Shown piece by piece: positions 25,691 through 34,743 of a DNA stretch of 64,000 bases. A program made the translations under genes and the position numbers. The stretch comes from Candidatus Poribacteria bacterium. Lineage in GTDB: Bacteria > Poribacteria > WGA-4E > PCPOR2b. Under the pieces are notes generated by a model. It was not told where the DNA came from. It saw nothing but the letters and a program-made list of their open reading frames with translations, and did not search any database. Numbering within the stretch: the stretch's first letter is position 1; each line of letters opens with the position of its first letter. Location: the NCBI GenBank assembly GCA_028819845.1, contig JAPPKS010000015.1, positions 1-64,000 on the forward strand, in the 5' to 3' direction.

Positions 25691-28600
25691 GTGAGAAGCA
25701 AAAAGGAAATCCCGGTCGAAGAAAAATCATATTCAGCTCTGTTTTTTATCCTTTCCGCTCTATTGGGGTTTGTGACGCTGTGGGGATTCTGGAATGAAGC
25801 CATAACGAGACGGCCGTGGAAAGCGATTCAGCAACGGTTTTACCAATATGAATACGAGAAAACGAAAATTGCACTTGAAGGTGCCCAAAAGCAGCTTCCC
25901 GAAATAGAAACGCCGGAACCTCTTGACGCTAAGCGCTTCAGCAAACTTGAACAAAACATCAACGATGCAACAATAAAACTAGATGAAGCCTTACAAGAAC
26001 GAAAGTTTCTTCAGAGCGAGGCGGATGCAATTAACTACAAATATCAATTTGCTTTGCACCATTCAAAAGCAATTCATGAGAAAGGCGACAAGAGCGATCC
26101 GGAGGTTGACAAATGGAAGAGTCGGCTAGACGACTATGACAGGCAAATCGAGGGCAAACTGACACAAGATGTGGTAGCAGCGGAACGTACGCTGGCTGAC
26201 GCCTATCGCGAGTCGGCTTCATTTTATGAAACCGGCGGACACATTGAGGATGCGTTGAGCCAGTTCTTACTCGTCCAGAAATACGACCCCACGTCCGAAG
26301 CCTTGCCGGCGAAAATAAGAGACCTCCGCTTACAGGTCGAATCCATTCGAGCAGATAGAACTGCAAAGGCGGAAGTTGACAAACTCGAAGAGAAGCTTTC
26401 CTCATTGTCCCCCTTAAAGCGGAGTTTCTTGGGAAGTCTATTAGAAAGTCCATTTCATAAGACACGATCATTAGTTCAATACTATCTTGAGGATTTTGAG
26501 TATACGGCTGACCGGTGCGCCACATGCCATTTTTCAGTGGACCGAAGCGGTTACGACCGTTTCGCCGCGGAATCATTTGAGGTTGAAGGCGGCGAGGGCG
26601 GGCAGACGCCTTCTAAACAATTGATGCATCCGCTTGTAAAGGTAGGCAGCGAGAGCGTCTTGATTGATGATGAGGAGGCGGAAAGCGATCAGTACGTCCT
26701 GAACGAAAACGGCTTACTTACTTTTGTAGACCCCGATATTGCCGATTTTGGCGCGGAAGTGGAAATCGAATACGAAACCGGTTACGACGCTGTACTGCGA
26801 ACCCATCCTTACCGGGACGTGCTGCTCGGCAACCATCCTGTGGAGCGGTTTGGCTGTACACCGTGCCACGGCGGGCAAGGGCAAGCCCTTACGGCGCAAT
26901 CCGCTCACGCTTTGACGCACGCAGAGTTCTGGCTGGAACCCGTATTGGGGTTGGATGAACATACGAGCGAGCTGTCGGGGCAGTTGTCGCGGGAAAGAAA
27001 GAAAGGCAAACGCGCCGACCAACACAAAATCGCGGATCTTGAGAAGGAGTTGGAAGAGAAGCGATCTGAGCTTCGCGGCTATCTGTACACCAACTGCCGC
27101 CGCTGCCACAGCGAAGTAATGATGTTGGACTATCCTTCGCCTCCACCTGAAACGGCGGACGCGCGAGATTATGCGCCCGATCTCTCAAAAGGGATGGCGC
27201 TGTTCGAAGATTTGGGTTGCCAAGGTTGCCACGCTGTCGACGGCTATCCTGCGCTCGAAAATTTGGCGAATGTCGGCCCTTCGCTCGCCAAAATTGGCAG
27301 TAAGGTGAACGGCACGGAGTGGCTCGTAGGCTGGCTTAAAGACCCGCCTTCGTATCTGCCTGACACCAAGATGCCCGTATTCTTCCCGACCGAAGACATG
27401 TCAAAATTGGTTTATCTGAAAAATGGGATGAAGCGAGAAGGCACGGTCAGAAGTGAAGCGGGGGCGATTATTGTACGCACGGATGATGGGACAGAATACC
27501 CCTACCGAGAGGACGAAGTTGACCGCATTGTCGATATCGTTAAGTCTATCGCAGCCTACCTTGAGCAGCAGACGGACTCTACCATTGATGGAATTGAACC
27601 GAACTATTCGACATCATCGAAAGCAATTGCGGCGGGCGAGGAGACCGTCAAATCGGTCGGATGTATTGCGTGCCACGCCGTTGACGGATTAGGCAGCGAT
27701 TTCGCGCCCAACCTTGATGATGTCGGCAATAAGCTCACCCCCAATTTCCTACGCCAATGGGTTGACAATCCGAAATCCTATGACCCTGATACCGTCATGC
27801 CGGACATGCGCCTTAGCGATACGGAGGTGGATAACGTCGTTGCCTATTTGATGAGCCTGAAATCGCCGGAGTCTCCTGCTGTGAAAGTGACTGCTGATTC
27901 TTATGGAAATATTGTCGAGGAGATTGACTCCGAAGAAGGCGAGACGTTAGTTCGGCTATACGGGTGCTTTGGTTGCCATACTATCCCGGGATTTGAAGAC
28001 GAACCGAAGGTTGGTGCAGAGCTTAGTGCATTCGGATCCAAGACCGTTGACGAATTCGATTTTGGCGATAGCGTGGGTATTGAGCACAGTTGGCACGGCT
28101 GGACAATCGGCAAACTCACCGACCCGAGGCGGTATCAAACACGCCGCATAATACAACGTATGCCGGTGTTTCCGATTAGCCAAGAAGACGCATATGCGCT
28201 CGCGGTTTTGCTTAAGAGTTTCCAAGCCAAAAAGTACCCGTTGAGTTATATCCACCAGCCGAGCGACACGCTTCGATCGGTGGATGCCGGGCGCCGATTG
28301 GTCAAGAAATATAATTGCCAAGGGTGCCACGAGATTGAAGCGAAGGGCGGGGAATATGTTGAGTTCATTGACAGTCAACGCGATGACCTGGATTTGAATC
28401 AAGCGAAACAGTTTGCACCGCCGACGCTGCGTGCCGAAGGGGCAAAGGTTCATCCGGACTGGCTGTTTAGTTTCTTGAAGGAGCCGACGCTGATTCGCTA
28501 CGGTCTTGATGTCCGCATGGCGACGTTTGGGTTCTCGGACGAAGAAACCACTGCGCTTGTTCAGTATTTCTCGGCGCTTTCGGACGAACCGTTCCCCTAT

Positions 28601-28945
28601 GAGACCATTCCATTGCCGCCAACGGCGCAAGCAGATCTCAGAGTTGGCAAACAGATTTTTGACGCGCTGCAGTGTATATCATGCCACCCGGAGCAAGGTG
28701 AGGTTATCCCGGCAGGAAGCGATAAGACCGGCCGCCCCGACCTCTCTCTGGCTAAAGGTCGTCTCAAGGAAGATTGGCTGATTGACTGGATGAAAGATCC
28801 GGCATTTTTCCAACCGGGTACCGCGATGCCTCAAGCTTGGCCGAAAATCGGCGGCGTGTATCAACCTGTCGACGGTTTCGCCATCCAAGACGCCGAGGAA
28901 CAGATTCGGTTAGTCAGAGATTATCTCCTCTCGTTGAGCAAGTGA
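25691..28945 (+). CDS. Large membrane-anchored octaheme c-type cytochrome
   Basis: 1084 residues from GTG 25691, with AAGGAGG 11 bases upstream. One N-terminal membrane helix (about 15-35), then a coiled-coil/TPR-like region (50-260) and eight CxxCH heme motifs near residues 276, 388, 469, 510, 658, 759, 876 and 995. The last motifs lie in repeated cytochrome c domains with downstream Met ligands (GTAMPQAW, TVMPDM, TKMPVF). It probably replaces cytochrome c1 as electron acceptor of the Rieske/b complex or wires it to the oxidases. That role is inferred from position. Confidence 0.88.
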   Translation: MRSKKEIPVEEKSYSALFFILSALLGFVTLWGFWNEAITRRPWKAIQQRFYQYEYEKTKIALEGAQKQLPEIETPEPLDAKRFSKLEQNINDATIKLDEALQERKFLQSEADAINYKYQFALHHSKAIHEKGDKSDPEVDKWKSRLDDYDRQIEGKLTQDVVAAERTLADAYRESASFYETGGHIEDALSQFLLVQKYDPTSEALPAKIRDLRLQVESIRADRTAKAEVDKLEEKLSSLSPLKRSFLGSLLESPFHKTRSLVQYYLEDFEYTADRCATCHFSVDRSGYDRFAAESFEVEGGEGGQTPSKQLMHPLVKVGSESVLIDDEEAESDQYVLNENGLLTFVDPDIADFGAEVEIEYETGYDAVLRTHPYRDVLLGNHPVERFGCTPCHGGQGQALTAQSAHALTHAEFWLEPVLGLDEHTSELSGQLSRERKKGKRADQHKIADLEKELEEKRSELRGYLYTNCRRCHSEVMMLDYPSPPPETADARDYAPDLSKGMALFEDLGCQGCHAVDGYPALENLANVGPSLAKIGSKVNGTEWLVGWLKDPPSYLPDTKMPVFFPTEDMSKLVYLKNGMKREGTVRSEAGAIIVRTDDGTEYPYREDEVDRIVDIVKSIAAYLEQQTDSTIDGIEPNYSTSSKAIAAGEETVKSVGCIACHAVDGLGSDFAPNLDDVGNKLTPNFLRQWVDNPKSYDPDTVMPDMRLSDTEVDNVVAYLMSLKSPESPAVKVTADSYGNIVEEIDSEEGETLVRLYGCFGCHTIPGFEDEPKVGAELSAFGSKTVDEFDFGDSVGIEHSWHGWTIGKLTDPRRYQTRRIIQRMPVFPISQEDAYALAVLLKSFQAKKYPLSYIHQPSDTLRSVDAGRRLVKKYNCQGCHEIEAKGGEYVEFIDSQRDDLDLNQAKQFAPPTLRAEGAKVHPDWLFSFLKEPTLIRYGLDVRMATFGFSDEETTALVQYFSALSDEPFPYETIPLPPTAQADLRVGKQIFDALQCISCHPEQGEVIPAGSDKTGRPDLSLAKGRLKEDWLIDWMKDPAFFQPGTAMPQAWPKIGGVYQPVDGFAIQDAEEQIRLVRDYLLSLSK

Positions 28946-28958
28946 CACTGAGGCAATT

Positions 28959-29330
28959 ATGCGACACCTACTCATCGTCGTTGGGATATTTGCTGCCAGC
29001 ATGAGTGGTTTGATTTGGTTGTGCCGCACAGTGGATCCAAGTACGCGATACAGCTCCAAAGTCGAGTTCAATTACGCGAGATATTGTGCGGGCTGCCATG
29101 GCGCCAACGGTGAAGGCAACGGACGGATTGGGCGGTTCAAGAAGTTAGAACCTGCAAACTTGACGACTGCCGATTTTTGGGACGGCAGCAGCGACGAAAA
29201 ACTTATTCACAGTATTGACGCCGGCAAGGATGACATGCCGGCGTTTTTCTACTATCTAACACATGGCGAACAGCGGGAACTTCTCGATTTCATCAAAGAA
29301 AATTTTCGACCAACGCTGGCACACGATTGA
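28959..29330 (+). CDS. Monoheme membrane-anchored cytochrome c
   Basis: 123 residues, starting 13 bases after the octaheme gene with GAGG upstream. An N-terminal helix anchors or exports it. CAGCH binds heme and a downstream Met (DDMPAFF) is the likely sixth ligand. It ends the bc operon before a HicB-like gene and may shuttle electrons to the oxidases. Confidence 0.88.
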   Translation: MRHLLIVVGIFAASMSGLIWLCRTVDPSTRYSSKVEFNYARYCAGCHGANGEGNGRIGRFKKLEPANLTTADFWDGSSDEKLIHSIDAGKDDMPAFFYYLTHGEQRELLDFIKENFRPTLAHD

Positions 29331-29363
29331 GTCAATAGCACACATTGGCACAGAGGCGGCATA

Positions 29364-29567
29364 ATGAGACAAGTGGTTGTTTATCCGGGTGAAGATAGCT
29401 ACTGGGTTGCTGAATGCCCTAGCTTGCTAGGTTGCATAAGCCAAGGGAGAACGAAGCAAGAAGCTATCGCGAACATCAGAGAGGCAATTGAAGGATACAT
29501 TGCGGCTCTTAAGGACGATGGTCTGCCGGTGCCGGGCAAAGAGAAGTTGGAGCGGACGAGATTCTGA
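29364..29567 (+). CDS. HicB-like antitoxin-family protein (orphan)
   Basis: 67 residues. The N-terminal part matches the HicB partial RNase H-like fold (YPGEDSYWVAECPSLLGCISQG, then EAIANIREAIEGYI). The usual C-terminal DNA-binding domain is missing, which is common for the short HicB subfamily. No HicA toxin with its dsRNA-binding-like motif is adjacent on either side. Confidence 0.75.
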   Translation: MRQVVVYPGEDSYWVAECPSLLGCISQGRTKQEAIANIREAIEGYIAALKDDGLPVPGKEKLERTRF

Positions 29568-29604
29568 ACTAAGAGTGTGGTCGGCCTAAGGAGCGCTCAT
29601 CCAG

Positions 29605-29620
29605 TCACGGATATCCGTGA
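29605..29620. promoter_or_regulatory. Second copy of the TCACGGATATCCGTGA palindrome
   Basis: Perfect 16-base palindrome centred at 29612.5, again 49.5 bases before a -10 box, so near -61.5. See the copy at 23272-23289. Confidence 0.7.
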
Positions 29621-29637
29621 GTTCTTCCTATTCAACC

Positions 29638-29667
29638 TTGATTCTTAGTGTCGTATACTGCTATCAT
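29638..29667 (+). promoter_or_regulatory. Promoter of the cupredoxin/CydA-like operon
   Basis: TTGATT (29638-29643), 18-base spacer, TATCAT (29662-29667). The start codon at 29724 has AAAGGA upstream. The weak -10 fits an activator-dependent promoter. Confidence 0.55.
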
Positions 29668-29723
29668 TGATGTTTAATACGTTCCATAATCGCATTTTAA
29701 TAAAGAAAGGATAAGCCAAAACT

Positions 29724-30485
29724 ATGAAAACTGTAACGACCCTGACCGTATTCAGCTTCATCCTCATCGCAAGCCTCACTTATGCCGCCAACATCACAGG
29801 AACAGTTATGTATGACGGAGATGCGCCGGCGCGTCCAGCGATGAAAGCCACTAAAGACCAGCACTGCATTGATAAGCTTGCAAATGGAAAGTCCGAAGCG
29901 CTTGTCGTCTCTAAAGGTAAAGGAATTAAGAACGTTGTTGTCTATTTGCGTGCGCGAGGCGCGACGCCCACGCTGCCTGCCAAAAATCCGGTAATGGATC
30001 AGGTGGACTGTAGGTATTATCCGCATGTTCTCGTTGTAACTGAAGGCACCACGGTGGATGTGACCTCCAGCGATCCGGTTGCGCATAACGTCCATTCTCA
30101 CGCCAAGAAGAATGAGGCGGTGAATTGGCAGATACCTGTTGCCGGGAAGGTGCTGCCACTGAAGTTAGAAAAGCGAGAGGCGATTAAATTTACTTGCGAT
30201 ATTCACAACTGGATGACGGGATATATATTTGTGGTAGACAATGACTACTATACCGTTACGGGGTATAAGGACAGCAAGGAAAACTGGATTAGTTCGGACA
30301 GTTATGAGGCTTCGAGCGACAAGGGAGCATACACCATTAAAGATGTTCCCGCGGGGAAATACCGCATCCAGGCGTGGCACGAGGAGCTTGGAACGACGAA
30401 AGCAAAGACGATAGAAGTTTCTGAAAGTGAAGACCTTCAAGTCAACTTTACGAACGCTGATTTCAGGAAGAAAGCCGCGAAATAA
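29724..30485 (+). CDS. Exported cupredoxin-like protein with C-terminal Ig-like domain
   Basis: 253 residues. A signal peptide (about 1-21) is followed by a plastocyanin-like domain. Type 1 copper ligands are visible: His in VAHNVHSH, Cys and His in FTCDIHNW and Met in the next residues (NWMTGY). From about residue 180 there is a carboxypeptidase-regulatory-like Ig domain (GAYTIKDVPAGKYRIQAWHEELG). It may be a soluble electron carrier for the oxidases. A related protein is encoded at 36831. Confidence 0.8.
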   Translation: MKTVTTLTVFSFILIASLTYAANITGTVMYDGDAPARPAMKATKDQHCIDKLANGKSEALVVSKGKGIKNVVVYLRARGATPTLPAKNPVMDQVDCRYYPHVLVVTEGTTVDVTSSDPVAHNVHSHAKKNEAVNWQIPVAGKVLPLKLEKREAIKFTCDIHNWMTGYIFVVDNDYYTVTGYKDSKENWISSDSYEASSDKGAYTIKDVPAGKYRIQAWHEELGTTKAKTIEVSESEDLQVNFTNADFRKKAAK

Positions 30486-30539
30486 ACCACTGCATTGACG
30501 CTTGACGAGACGCTATAAACATTGCTCGTTTCGTCCGTC

Positions 30540-32372
30540 ATGATTGCGAGACGCAAGATTATGCGTTCCATACGGAATAGTTCCAAAAACAGGTTAGCTC
30601 TATTGTTCGGGCTGCTTGCCATCTATCTATTCTTGGTGGTTGTGCCTGTTGCCTTCACCCAAGATGCGACCGACACGGAATACCGCGCCTTCCCGAAAAT
30701 CGGCAGCCGCAACGCCGCGTGGATAGCCGCCCAGTTGCATCTGTTGTTCGGGTCCTTTATCTTGGGTGTGCCGATGTTCGCGGTTGTCATTGAATATGTC
30801 GGCATGCGGACGAAGGACAAACGATACGACAAGATGGCGCAGGAGTTCATCAAGCTATGCATGGGTGCGTTCTCGACGACGGCGCTGATGGGCGGTGTGT
30901 TGGTTTTCGTTCTTATTTGGTGCTACCCCAAAGTGATGAACAAAATGACGGGAATTTTCGGGCCGACGATGATTTTCTACGTCTTCTTGTTCTTCGGAGA
31001 GACGTTTACGCTCTATCTCTACTCCTACGGGTGGGATCGGATGCAGGGCAAGGTATCCAAGATGTGGCACCTATTCCTCGGTGTGCTCTTGAACGTTTTC
31101 GGTACAGCGATAATGTTTGTGTCTAACGCGTGGCTGACGTACCAGACAAGTCCAGCAACAATGGATTCCCGCCATAAGCCAATTCCGCTTCATAACGAAG
31201 AAACGGGCGAATTTATCGGTACGCTGTGGCAGGCGGTCAATAACTTCACGTGGATGCCCGTGAACATCCACCGCCTCATTGGGAATGTGGCTTTCGGCGG
31301 AGCAATCGTCGGCGCCTACGCCGCCTTTCGATTTTTGGTCGCCAAAACGAAAGAGGATAAGGCGCATTATGACTGGATGGGATATACGGGCAATTTCATC
31401 GCGCTATGCGGCTTAATTCCGCTGCCGTTCGCCGGATATTGGTTGGGGCGCGACATCTACAAGTTCAATCAAACAATGGGCATCAACATGATGGGCAGCC
31501 TCTTTTCGTGGTTGTTCATCATTCAGGCGGTGATGATTGGGGTGTTGTTCATCGGCGCGAACTACTATCTCTGGTCCGGCATGACCCGCATCAAAGGCGG
31601 TGAAGTTTACGCGCGTTTACGCCCCTATATGGTGGGAATCATTGTTATCTGCGTCGCGGTGTGGATGACGCCGCGCACATTGATTGCTACTGCCGGTGAG
31701 AAAGCCGCAATGGGCGGTCCGAACCATCCACTAATCGGATATTTCGGTTTGATGACGGCGAAAAATACGGTCGTCAATCTCATCATTTTGACGACTTTTC
31801 TGAGTTTTCTGTTTTACCGCCGATCGGGGAAAACGCCGGCGGTCGGTTGGAGGAAAGCAGGAAATATCATCATCTCGGGAATTTTTGGCCTTGCTGTCGC
31901 CGCGATTGTCACGATTGGTCTCATAGGTTTCAAAGTTGAGACCGATTTTCGCGTCGAAGTTCTAACGCCGGTTCAAGTGTTGATTGCGTTAGCTGTTTTG
32001 ATTTTGGTTACGGCGATCGATTTAATCATGTATCGAAAAGCGATGCGTTCTAGCGACATCAACTGGGGGCAGATGTCCGACCGGTCGCAGTACGTGCTAA
32101 TTCTTCTCGCCATTACCTTTACCTCCCTGATGGGATTGATGGGGTATGCGCGGTCTGGCCTCCGCGAGAATTGGCACATTTTTGGTGTGATGCCCGACAC
32201 CTCTCCGGATGCGTTTACACCTCTTCTTGCTGATGCCGTCAATGTCATCGCCGTTATCATAGTGATATTCTTCGCCTTGGTCGGCTTTATCTTCTGGATC
32301 GGTTTATGGGGCGACAAGAAGAAAGCGAAACTTGCAAATCTTGAAGCAGGAAATGCCGTGGGAGACGACTAA
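30540..32372 (+). CDS. CydA-like cytochrome bd subunit I, without CydB
   Basis: About 610 residues from ATG 30540 (or 30561). Many membrane helices; heme-ligand and proton-path residues typical of subunit I are visible: His in AAQLHLLFGSF, Glu in FFGETFTLYLYSYGW, and His in VNIHRLIGNV. No CydB gene follows; instead two c-type cytochrome genes do. It is longer than E. coli CydA (about 520), with extra C-terminal helices. Similar CydA-like proteins linked to cytochromes c are known in nitrite oxidisers and others, so cytochrome c rather than quinol could be the electron donor (inference). Confidence 0.8.
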   Translation: MIARRKIMRSIRNSSKNRLALLFGLLAIYLFLVVVPVAFTQDATDTEYRAFPKIGSRNAAWIAAQLHLLFGSFILGVPMFAVVIEYVGMRTKDKRYDKMAQEFIKLCMGAFSTTALMGGVLVFVLIWCYPKVMNKMTGIFGPTMIFYVFLFFGETFTLYLYSYGWDRMQGKVSKMWHLFLGVLLNVFGTAIMFVSNAWLTYQTSPATMDSRHKPIPLHNEETGEFIGTLWQAVNNFTWMPVNIHRLIGNVAFGGAIVGAYAAFRFLVAKTKEDKAHYDWMGYTGNFIALCGLIPLPFAGYWLGRDIYKFNQTMGINMMGSLFSWLFIIQAVMIGVLFIGANYYLWSGMTRIKGGEVYARLRPYMVGIIVICVAVWMTPRTLIATAGEKAAMGGPNHPLIGYFGLMTAKNTVVNLIILTTFLSFLFYRRSGKTPAVGWRKAGNIIISGIFGLAVAAIVTIGLIGFKVETDFRVEVLTPVQVLIALAVLILVTAIDLIMYRKAMRSSDINWGQMSDRSQYVLILLAITFTSLMGLMGYARSGLRENWHIFGVMPDTSPDAFTPLLADAVNVIAVIIVIFFALVGFIFWIGLWGDKKKAKLANLEAGNAVGDD

Positions 32373-32396
32373 GAACCGCGCAGTTGGGATGAAACG

Positions 32397-33917
32397 ATGC
32401 AAAAACCGCATATTAGAATTGCCACCTTAATTTTAATGATTGTGAGTTTTATCGCCTACGTCGCGAAATTTCCTGCTTTTCCGATCGCGTCGGAAAACCT
32501 GCTGCCGTGGTCAGTGTGGTTTTTTATCCTTGCCTTGGCGAATATTATACTTTGGCAGAGCGTGATAAAACTGCTGTCATTCTCATTGATGGTCATCTGG
32601 TTCTATGCGTTTGCTGCCAGTGTTGTTCCAGACACATCGACTGCGACGGTGGATTTGTCAAGCATTGAGCGAACACCGGAGGCATTTGTTGAGGCAGGGG
32701 AGATAATTTTTAACGGAAAAGGAAAGTGCAACACCTGCCACACGCTCGATCCGTCCGCACCAAAAGGCCGCTGTCCCGATTTATCGGTTATCGGCTCCCA
32801 AGCCGGGACGCGCAAACCCGGAGTCTCGGCAAAGGATTATCTAATTGAATCTACGTATGAACCGCATAAATTCCTCGTCACCGGCTACGGCAACATTATG
32901 CCGCCAGTCTGGAAACCGCCCATCAGTTTGTCCGAGTTGGAGATTGAAACGGTAATTGCCTTCCTCCAAAATCAAGGCGGTGACGTGGACTTGACGCCCT
33001 TTGATCCGCCTGTTGATATTGAAAGCGCGGCAGATGTGGTTGAGGAATTGCCGCCCCTCCTCAGCGGCGACGTTGAGCGCGGCAAACGGGTTTTTGTAGA
33101 CGGTGCGAAGTGTATCGCGTGCCACGCTGTTGCCGGAGTAGAGCAACCTGCCGGTCAAACGCTTGATGACGGCGTTGAAGTGGTCGCCGCCCCCGATTTG
33201 TCAGAGATTGCCGCATTAAACAGTCTCCGGTACATTGAAGAGTCCATCCTGTTACCAAATGCGCTAATTGTGAGCGGATACGGTTCCGTCACGGTGAAAA
33301 CCGGGGGCGCCTCAATTCAGGGGACGCTCGTATCCCAAGACAACGAGAATATTACCCTGCGGGTGAAAGATGCGGCAGGCGTTGAAACCGAACAGCAAAT
33401 ACGCTTGAGCGAACTCGATCCGGAACCGATTGAAGCGCTTACCGATTTGAATGCAAACGGATACTTTTGGATCCAAGCGGCACTCGCCGATACCGGAGAA
33501 ACTATAAGCGGTGACCTTCTCGAAGAGGATGAGGAAAACATTACACTGCAGGATGGTGGAGAAACGCTGACAGTTTCTAAATCGAAAGTGAAGGTTCAGG
33601 CGACCATCATTGATTTTGATGAGAACGTCATCGTCGGGGAGTTGGTAGCGGAAAATGAAGACGAAATTACGTTAAATGTTGACGGCGAAGAACAGACGAT
33701 TGACAAGTTCGATATTGACGAAGGGCCGACCTACAGCCGCGCCTTTGGGAAACGACTTTATGTGACCTCCCCGATGCCGAACAACTTTCCGCTGTTGCTG
33801 TCGGTTGGGGACATGAGCGATCTGCTCGCATATTTATCAACCCTAACGGGCACAGTGGAGGCGGCAGTGGCTGAAGGTGAATCCCAAGACGAAGCGGTGG
33901 AAGAAACCGCCGAATAA
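32397..33917 (+). CDS. Membrane-bound diheme cytochrome c with repeated beta-strand modules
   Basis: 506 residues, 24 bases after the CydA-like gene. Three N-terminal membrane helices (within about 1-80), then heme motifs CNTCH (about residue 118) and CIACH (about 240). Between residues 300 and 430 three short Sm-like/heme-binding-associated repeats occur (QGTLVSQDNENITLRVKD, SGDLLEEDEENITLQDGG, VGELVAENEDEITLNVDG), each flanked by acidic segments. The tail is very acidic (EAVEETAE). It is probably the redox partner of the CydA-like protein. Confidence 0.8.
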   Translation: MQKPHIRIATLILMIVSFIAYVAKFPAFPIASENLLPWSVWFFILALANIILWQSVIKLLSFSLMVIWFYAFAASVVPDTSTATVDLSSIERTPEAFVEAGEIIFNGKGKCNTCHTLDPSAPKGRCPDLSVIGSQAGTRKPGVSAKDYLIESTYEPHKFLVTGYGNIMPPVWKPPISLSELEIETVIAFLQNQGGDVDLTPFDPPVDIESAADVVEELPPLLSGDVERGKRVFVDGAKCIACHAVAGVEQPAGQTLDDGVEVVAAPDLSEIAALNSLRYIEESILLPNALIVSGYGSVTVKTGGASIQGTLVSQDNENITLRVKDAAGVETEQQIRLSELDPEPIEALTDLNANGYFWIQAALADTGETISGDLLEEDEENITLQDGGETLTVSKSKVKVQATIIDFDENVIVGELVAENEDEITLNVDGEEQTIDKFDIDEGPTYSRAFGKRLYVTSPMPNNFPLLLSVGDMSDLLAYLSTLTGTVEAAVAEGESQDEAVEETAE

Positions 33918-33933
33918 GGAGCGTTGAGCCGAT

Positions 33934-34713
33934 ATGCCAAAATTATCGCTTTTCACCAAATGCGTTATCCTATTTGCCGCGGTTTGGCTCTTCTTAGAGT
34001 TTTTCATCGGCGGCGTATGGTCCGTGCCGCTGCCCGCCAGCGTAATTGGCATGTATCTCGGTCTCATACTAGTGGCGATTCTGGTTCACGTATCCGTTGA
34101 AGATGACAGGTTTCGAGAATTTCTGCGCCCCATCAAAGAGACTTTGGCTGATGATAAAAGAAGGACAAGATGTACTGTATTGTTCGTCCTTGTTCCGCTG
34201 GTTATGCTCGTTTTCACCTTTTCAAAGGTATCGACGAAAGCAGAAGCGCCAGCATCGGTGCGCATTGCCCATCCAGCGCCACCTGATGAACTGACTTACG
34301 GTGACAAGGTAATCGGTCCCATACAAGAGGTGGAGAACCCTTTCCGGCACCTTGAAAAAGACGACAAAGATGCGTTCCGGGCGCATGCAGAGAATGGACG
34401 CCGAGTCTACTATCAAAACTGCTTTTATTGCCACGGCGACGATCTTGACGGTGAAGGGCATTTCGCCCACGGATTGAACCCGCTGCCTGCCAACTTTCAA
34501 GACCCTGGCATCATCCCAAATTTCCAAGAGTCATTCTTTTTCTGGCGTATCAGTAAAGGGGGACCAGGCTTGCCGCCATCCGCTACGCCATGGGACTCCG
34601 CCATGCCGGTCTGGGAAGACTACTTGACTGAAGAAGAGATATGGGACGTCATTATCTTTTTGTCGGAATACACCGGCTATAAGCCGAGGACGTTTGGCGA
34701 GGCAGCCCACTAA
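33934..34713 (+). CDS. Membrane-bound monoheme cytochrome c
   Basis: 259 residues, 16 bases after the diheme gene. Three predicted membrane helices in residues 1-105 (FTKCVILFAAVWLFLEFF, PASVIGMYLGLILVAILV, TVLFVLVPLVMLVFTF) precede a periplasmic cytochrome c domain with CFYCH and a downstream Met (DSAMPVW). It is part of the same operon as the CydA-like oxidase. Confidence 0.85.
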   Translation: MPKLSLFTKCVILFAAVWLFLEFFIGGVWSVPLPASVIGMYLGLILVAILVHVSVEDDRFREFLRPIKETLADDKRRTRCTVLFVLVPLVMLVFTFSKVSTKAEAPASVRIAHPAPPDELTYGDKVIGPIQEVENPFRHLEKDDKDAFRAHAENGRRVYYQNCFYCHGDDLDGEGHFAHGLNPLPANFQDPGIIPNFQESFFFWRISKGGPGLPPSATPWDSAMPVWEDYLTEEEIWDVIIFLSEYTGYKPRTFGEAAH

Positions 34714-34743
34714 ACGCTGGTGAAGAGCGGATGAAGTGCTAAA

